Notes under the pieces: model-generated
What the model was told of the DNA's origin: nothing
The model's database searches: none
What the model saw: the letters and a program-made list of their open reading frames with translations, nothing else
From: Malus domestica
Lineage: Eukaryota > Streptophyta > Magnoliopsida > Rosales > Rosaceae
DNA: 64,000 bases
Reading direction: 5' to 3'
Assembly: GCF_042453785.1 (NCBI RefSeq)
Contig: NC_091665.1
Span: forward strand, 23,589,501-23,653,500
Program-made: the position numbers and the translations under genes
In this document: piece by piece, positions 59,253-64,000 of the stretch
Layout of the letters: the number at the start of each line of letters is the position of its first letter
Numbering within the stretch: position 1 is the first letter of the stretch

Positions 59253-62200
59253 ACTCCGCCGTGTAAGTTTATCTTACATTGCCGGTCCCAAGCCCGGATA
59301 AAGGAGGAGGGGGAGGGCGTCAGGTAGTCGACAGCCGGCACTCCATGATCACGTCGAATCTTTATGAAAATGAATCCAGAACGAAATCGCGCTAAAGCTA
59401 GGGCGTCACCCGTAAGTGGCGCGCTGTGTGGCCTGAGCACAGTGATAAGTAAGCAAGGGTCGCTGTATCTCCATCGGCACCCGGATACAGTGTTAAATGA
59501 ACAAGGGGGCTATAGAAACTTCTTTTCGAACGACTCCACTCAAAGTTGTTTGGGAGCATATGCTCCTATCAACTTTACACGGGACACACAAAAGAAGTAC
59601 TTTGATCCTATTAGACGGGGAAGGGTGAAGAAGCTAGGACATAAGGGTAGAGTTCAAGAGAGCAAAATGCGTTTAGGAACGTGGAATATAGGAACCTTGA
59701 CGGGAAAATCTATGGAAGTAGTAGAAGTTATGGTGAGGAGAAGGATAAATATTATGTGCCTACAAGAAACTAAGTGGGTTGGTCGTAAGGCAAAGGATCT
59801 AGAAAACTCAGGGTTTAAACTATGGTATTCGGGCACAAATAGAACGAGAAACGGTGTTGGCATCATCGTGGACAAGACCTTGACACAAGATGTTGTAGAT
59901 GTCAAGAGGGTAGGAGATAGAATCATGGCAATCAAGATTGTAATAGGACAAGAACTTATCAATGTGATTAGTGCGTACGCACCTCAAGTAGGGTTGGATA
60001 CGAGTTCGAAGGAGAAATTTTGGGAAGACCTTGGAGACTTGGTGCAAGGAATTGCTCAGACGGAGAAGTTATTTATAGGAGGAGATTTAAATGGACACGT
60101 GGGCAGGGAGACAGGCAACTATGGAGGTTTTCATGGTGGCCATGGTTTTGGGGAGAGAAACGAGGATGGGGAAGCTATCTTGGATTTTGCAATGGCATAT
60201 GATCTCTTCTTAGCCAACACCTTCTTTAAGAAGAGAGAAGAACATGTGATCACCTACAAGAGTGGGTCGTTAAAAACACAAATAGATTTTCTTCTAATGA
60301 GGAAAGGGGATCGTATAACTTGTAAGGATTGCAAAGTTATACCAGGAAAGAGCGTGACTAATCAACATCGCTTGTTGGTGATGGATGTACATATCAAAAG
60401 AGTGAGAAAAAAGAACAAGACTGGGAAGTGCCCAAGGACTAGATGGTGGAATCTAAAAGAAGAAAAACAAGCCATTTTCAAAGAGAAAGTAATCACCCAG
60501 TGTGTGTGGGATAGATAGGGGGAAGCTAACCAAATGTGGGATTCCATGGCTAGTTGTATCCGAAAAGTAGCAAAAGAGGTATTAGGAGAGTCCAAGGGCT
60601 TTGCCCCACACCAAAAGGAGTCTTGGTGGTGGAATGAGGAGGTACAAGCAAAAGTGAAGGCTAAGAAGGAATGTTGTAAAGCCTTATACAAGGATAGGAC
60701 CGATGAAAATGGTGAAAGGTATAGAAAAGCGAAGCAAGAGGCGAAGAAAGCTGTGAGAGAAGCTAAGTTAACGGCTTATGACGATATGTATAAGCGACTA
60801 GATACCAAAGAAGGAGAGTTGGATATCTATAAACTAGCTAGAGCAAGGGAAAAGAAGACAAATGACCTAAACCAAGTGAGGTGCATCAAGGATGAGGATG
60901 GAAAGGTTCTTGCTACAGAGAACGCGGTTAAAGACAGATGCAAAGGTTATTTTCATAATCTTTTCAATGAAGGACATGAAATGAGTGTTTCTTTAGGGGA
61001 GTTGAGTAACTCAGAAGAGTGTAGAAACTACTCTTTTTATCGTAGAATCCGGAAGAAAGAAGTGGGTGTAGCTTTGAAGAAGATGAAGCATAGAAAAGCA
61101 GTAGGCCCAGACGATATACCAATCGAAGTGTGGAAAGTTTTGGGAGAGACAGGTATAACATGGCTCACTGACCTTTTCAATAGGATTTTGAAAACGAAGA
61201 AGATGCCGAATGAGTGGCGAATGAGCACTTTGGTGCCTATCTACAAGAATAAGGGCGATGTACAAAATTGCATGAACTATAGGGGAATTAAGCTAATGAG
61301 TCATACAATGAAGCTCTGGGAGAGAGTCATTGAGCATAGATTGAGGCAAGAGACACGGGTTTCGGATAACCAATTCGGGTTCATGCCAGGGCGCTCAACC
61401 ATGGAGGCAATCTATCTCTTACGAAGATTGATGGAAAGATATAGAGATGGGAAAAAGGATTTACACATGGTCTTTATAGATTTGGAAAAAGCGTATGATA
61501 GGGTCCCAAGAGACATTCTTTGGAGGATTTTAGAGAAGAAAGGAGTACGAGTAGCATATATCCAAGCTATACAGGATATGTATGAAGGAGCAAAGACTGC
61601 CGTAAGAACTCATGAAGGACAAACCGAAAGCTTTCCCATAACTGTAGGATTACATCAAGGCTCATCCTTAAGTCCTTACCTTTTTGCGTTGGTAATGGAT
61701 GAGTTAACAGGACATATTCAAGGTGATATTCCTTGGTGTATGCTTTTCGCAGACGATATAGTGTTGATAGATGAAACTCAGGAAGGGGTAAATGCAAAGC
61801 TTAACCTTTGGAGAGAAGTGTTGGAATCTAAAGGTCTTCGCCTAAGCCGATCAAAGACAGAATATATGGAGTGCAAGTTCAGTGCAAATGGAGGCCAAAA
61901 CGAGTTAGGGGTGAGGATCGGAGATCAAGAAATACCAAAGAGCGACCGTTTTCGTTACCTAGGATCTATCTTGCAAAAGAACGGAGAATTAGATGGAGAT
62001 CTCAACCATAGAATACAAGCTGGATGGATGAAGTGGAAGAATGCATCCGGCGTGTTGTGTGACCGCCGTATGCCACTGAAGCTCAAGGGAAAATTTTATA
62101 GGACAGCAATAAGGCCGGCGATGCTGTACGGCACAGAATGTTGGGCGGTGAAGCATCAACACGTACACAAAATGGGTGTAGCGGAGATGAGGATGCTTCG

Positions 62201-62760
62201 TTGGATGTGTGGGCACACAAGAAAGGATAAGATTAGGAATGAGGATATCCGGGGTAAAGTAGGAGTAGCCGAAATTGAAGGAAAGATGAGAGAAAATCGG
62301 TTACGGTGGTTTGGACATGTGCAAAGAAGGCCTACTGACGCTCCGATTAGAAGATGCGACTATGGGACAGAGGTTCAGGGCCGAAGGGGCAGAGGAAGAC
62401 CTAGGAAAACTTTGGAAGAGACCCTAAGAAAAGACTTAGAGTACTTGGATTTAACGGAGGACATGACACATGACAGAACACAATGGTGTTCTAAGATTCA
62501 TATAGCCGATCCCACTCAGTGACTTGGATTTTCCAAGTCTCCAACCGAGAAGTTTTCCTCACTCGGGAAATTAAGGGAACACTACCTCAACCTATATGAT
62601 CCACTCACAAAGCTTCAACATACAAGCTTCAACAAAAGAAAATTCAAAGAACTTAGCGAAGAAGGCTTTGGTGTATTTAACACAATACATTGAAATGAAG
62701 GAAAGCTTATTTATTGATATCCCCGATAAGTTACAAATATGTACATATACTTGAGTCAAA
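59253..62760 (+). mobile_element. RTE-type LINE, nearly intact
   Basis: The 5' end abuts the truncated copia LTR at 59252/59253. One long reading frame carries an apurinic/apyrimidinic-type endonuclease followed by RT, the RTE plan, with no RNase H. The 3' end is not clearly placed: 3' UTR-like sequence runs to at least 62600, and I saw no target duplication or tail repeat. The coding frame is broken by a single stop. Confidence 0.82.
59364..62522 (+). pseudogene. LINE endonuclease-reverse transcriptase, one in-frame amber stop
   Basis: The frame from 59364 to 62522 is 1053 codons including the final stop, interrupted only by TAG at 60516-60518; both halves are in the same phase. The endonuclease starts around 59668 (RLGTWNIGTLTGKSMEVVE), with LQETKW, NVISAYAPQ, FIGGDLNGHVG and a terminal NQHRLLVMD. 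RT has [56 protein letters not shown] and the catalytic FADDIVL near 61746. The C-terminus has [14 protein letters not shown], usual for this group. The stop lies between the two enzymatic domains. The frame stays open for a further 56 codons after the final TGA, which may be chance. Confidence 0.85.
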
Positions 62761-62782
62761 ATAAACAAACAAGAGGGAGCCT

Positions 62783-63457
62783 TCACAAAGGTTGCTTAGG
62801 AGAAGTCTCAGCAGTCGGTAGAGCCCCAGAAAGAGAAGGCACCGGAGGGGGATCATTCGGAGCCTCAGTACTGGACAAAACCCTAGAAGGAGGAGGCATC
62901 AGAGATTGATCATTTGGAGCTTCATTACGCGGTACAGCCCCAGAAGACGAAGGCAATAAATGCCTTTGGAACAAACCCACAAATCTCTGATGATCAAGTA
63001 AAACCTGACCATCAGATTCCTTCATCTGGTCAAGCTTCCTCTTCATGTTTGTAGCATAGTCATGTGCGAGCCGGTGCAACTGTTTATTCTCATGCTTGAG
63101 CCCTCTAATCTCCTGTTTGAGACTCATCACTTCAGCCGCCAATGATTCAACTTGACGGGTTCGAGCAAATAGGCGTTGGGCCATATTAGACACAGAACCT
63201 GCACACTGAACACTGAGAGCCAGAGAATCCTTAACAGACAACTCATCAGACCGTTTGGAAAGTAGTCTGTTATCTTTGGGAGTGAGAAGGTTCCTGGCCA
63301 CTACCGCAGCGGTCATATCATTCTTCATCACGGAATCCCCAACGGTAAGAGGACCAGTAAGGGAGACGAAGGATGGGCGCCATATGTTGTCTGGAGAAGG
63401 CGGGGCTGCCTCTTCAACAAGGTTCAAGTCAAAACGACGGTCGGAGGGGCCAGACAT
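62783..63457 (-). CDS. Unidentified coiled-coil ORF, probably transposon-associated
   Basis: A 224-residue frame starting at the ATG at 63457 (context AAAATGTCTGGC); two codons upstream is another ATG. I recognise no domain. It starts MSGPSDRRFDLNLVEEAA, has a central heptad-like stretch (VESLAAEVMSLKQEIRGLKH, then ENKQLHRLAHDYATNMKRKL) predicting a coiled coil, and ends in two Pro/Ser-rich near-repeats (RNEAPNDQSLMPPPSRVLSS; TEAPNDPPPVPSLSGALPTA). The minus-strand 3' flank has AATAAA near 62710. From memory similar proteins are repeated many times in apple, which would make it part of a non-autonomous element rather than a host gene. Confidence 0.5.
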   Translation of the reverse strand: MSGPSDRRFDLNLVEEAAPPSPDNIWRPSFVSLTGPLTVGDSVMKNDMTAAVVARNLLTPKDNRLLSKRSDELSVKDSLALSVQCAGSVSNMAQRLFARTRQVESLAAEVMSLKQEIRGLKHENKQLHRLAHDYATNMKRKLDQMKESDGQVLLDHQRFVGLFQRHLLPSSSGAVPRNEAPNDQSLMPPPSRVLSSTEAPNDPPPVPSLSGALPTAETSPKQPL

Positions 63458-63598
63458 TTTCAAAGGTGTTGAAGAGAGAAGAGGTCGGACAAATCAAGAT
63501 CTTAGAAGTGCAAGAATGGAGCTTCTACTGGTGGATATTCAAGTGTGCTTTGGAACTTAATGTCAGCCCCTATAAAAATCTGCACTCGACGAAGCTTC

Positions 63599-63830
63599 AG
63601 AAATCGAAGAGGCGCCTGCTCAGAAATCGAAGAGGCGTTTGCTTTCTCAAAAGCTGGGCAGCTCAGAGACCACGAGGGTCGAGCTCAGAAATCGAAGAGG
63701 TGTTTGCTTTCTCAAAAGCTGGGCTGCTCAAAGACCACAAAGGCCGATCTCAGAAATCGAAGAGGCTTGCTTTCTCAAAAGCTGGGCTGCTCAGAGACCA
63801 CGAGGGCCGATTTTAGAAATCGAAGAGGCA
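63599..63830. repeat. 65-bp tandem repeat
   Basis: The motif CAGAAATCGAAGAGG starts at 63599, 63621, 63686 and 63751, with a variant at 63814, giving three units of about 65, 65 and 63 bp after a short 22-bp unit. Each contains TTTGCTTTCTCAAAAGCTGG and GACCACGAGGG. It lies upstream of the minus-strand coiled-coil ORF; the overlapping plus-strand ORFs are products of the repeat. Confidence 0.88.
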
Positions 63831-64000
63831 CCTACTTTTCCAGCCTTGTCAGCACCTGTCACACGCACACTCAGCTTTGCGGAAATTATGGGCATTCTGT
63901 CGAAGATTTCTGGCGAAGTAGAAAGCACATGAATCGTACTGTTCAATCACCCACTTCCCACACGCAACAGTAGCTCATGGGTACCACAGATAACTTTGCC
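63831..64000. other. End of window, no feature recognised
   Basis: Probably part of the same repetitive element as the tandem repeat. No LTR or TIR end is visible before the window stops. Confidence 0.4.

Noticed and set aside
62523..62693. 56-codon continuation of the LINE frame after its TGA stop, as readthrough extension
   Set aside because: The stretch is short enough to be open by chance, and I recognise no conserved domain in it.
63599..63830. Regularly spaced repeats suggesting a CRISPR-like array
   Set aside because: The units are contiguous tandem repeats without unique spacers, in a plant nuclear context.
63255..63973. Long overlapping plus-strand ORFs opposite the coiled-coil ORF
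   Set aside because: They arise from the 65-bp tandem repeat and the complement of the minus-strand ORF.
1..64000. Ribosomal RNA, CRISPR, phage or bacterial-type defence systems
   Set aside because: Nothing resembling them was seen; gene structures, introns and transposons are those of a plant nuclear genome.

Overview
The window is nuclear DNA from a flowering plant. Transposon types and gene sequences suggest Rosaceae, probably the apple/pear group; this assignment is from memory and untested. Five host genes sit in a sea of nested transposable elements. The host genes are a dirigent protein (11773-12354, +), a TOC132/TOC120-type chloroplast import receptor (15677-19531, -), a PLS-class PPR protein of the At2g21090 type (38623-40458, +), a PI-PLC X-domain protein (42233-43189, +) and an eight-exon METTL16/FIONA1-type RNA m6A methyltransferase (44406-48038, -). 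Dirigent, PPR and METTL16 genes appear, from memory, as close neighbours on Arabidopsis chromosome 2 (At2g21100, At2g21090, At2g21070), so this looks like a conserved block expanded by transposons.

Layout. 1-6794: 5' part of a decayed minus-strand Ty3/gypsy element of the Tat type (two RNase H domains), with its 515-bp 5' LTR at 6280-6794. 6795-11280: scrambled copia remnants plus a MITE. 11700-12463: dirigent gene, with a 729-bp retroposed insert just after its poly(A) signal (18-bp target duplication). 15254-15418: a SINE. 15677-19900: TOC gene. 20766-32516: a non-autonomous LTR retrotransposon with two 1495-bp LTRs, carrying a complete 6560-bp hAT transposon (22690-29249) with an 8-bp target duplication and a four-exon transposase gene broken by two stop codons. 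33269-37720: LTR fragment, inverted copia fragment holding a 334-bp TRIM, and another copia fragment. 38600-48040: the gene-rich part. 48237-48927: a SINE and a hAT-like MITE upstream of the METTL16 gene. 49354-51861: a 2508-bp solo LTR. 52606-59252: a decayed copia element into which a 515-bp solo LTR of the same family as the Tat element has inserted. 59253 to about 62700: an RTE-type LINE whose single long reading frame is broken by only one amber stop. 62783-63830: an unidentified coiled-coil ORF and a 65-bp tandem repeat.

The host genes do not form a pathway: plastid protein import, organellar RNA processing, RNA methylation, cell-wall phenolic coupling and a phosphodiesterase-like enzyme. 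I saw no undescribed defence or enzymatic system. The value of the window lies in the nested insertions, many with target-site duplications that allow insertion order to be read, and in the transposon load on regulatory regions. All coordinates were worked out by eye; splice sites come from consensus and reading-frame closure.
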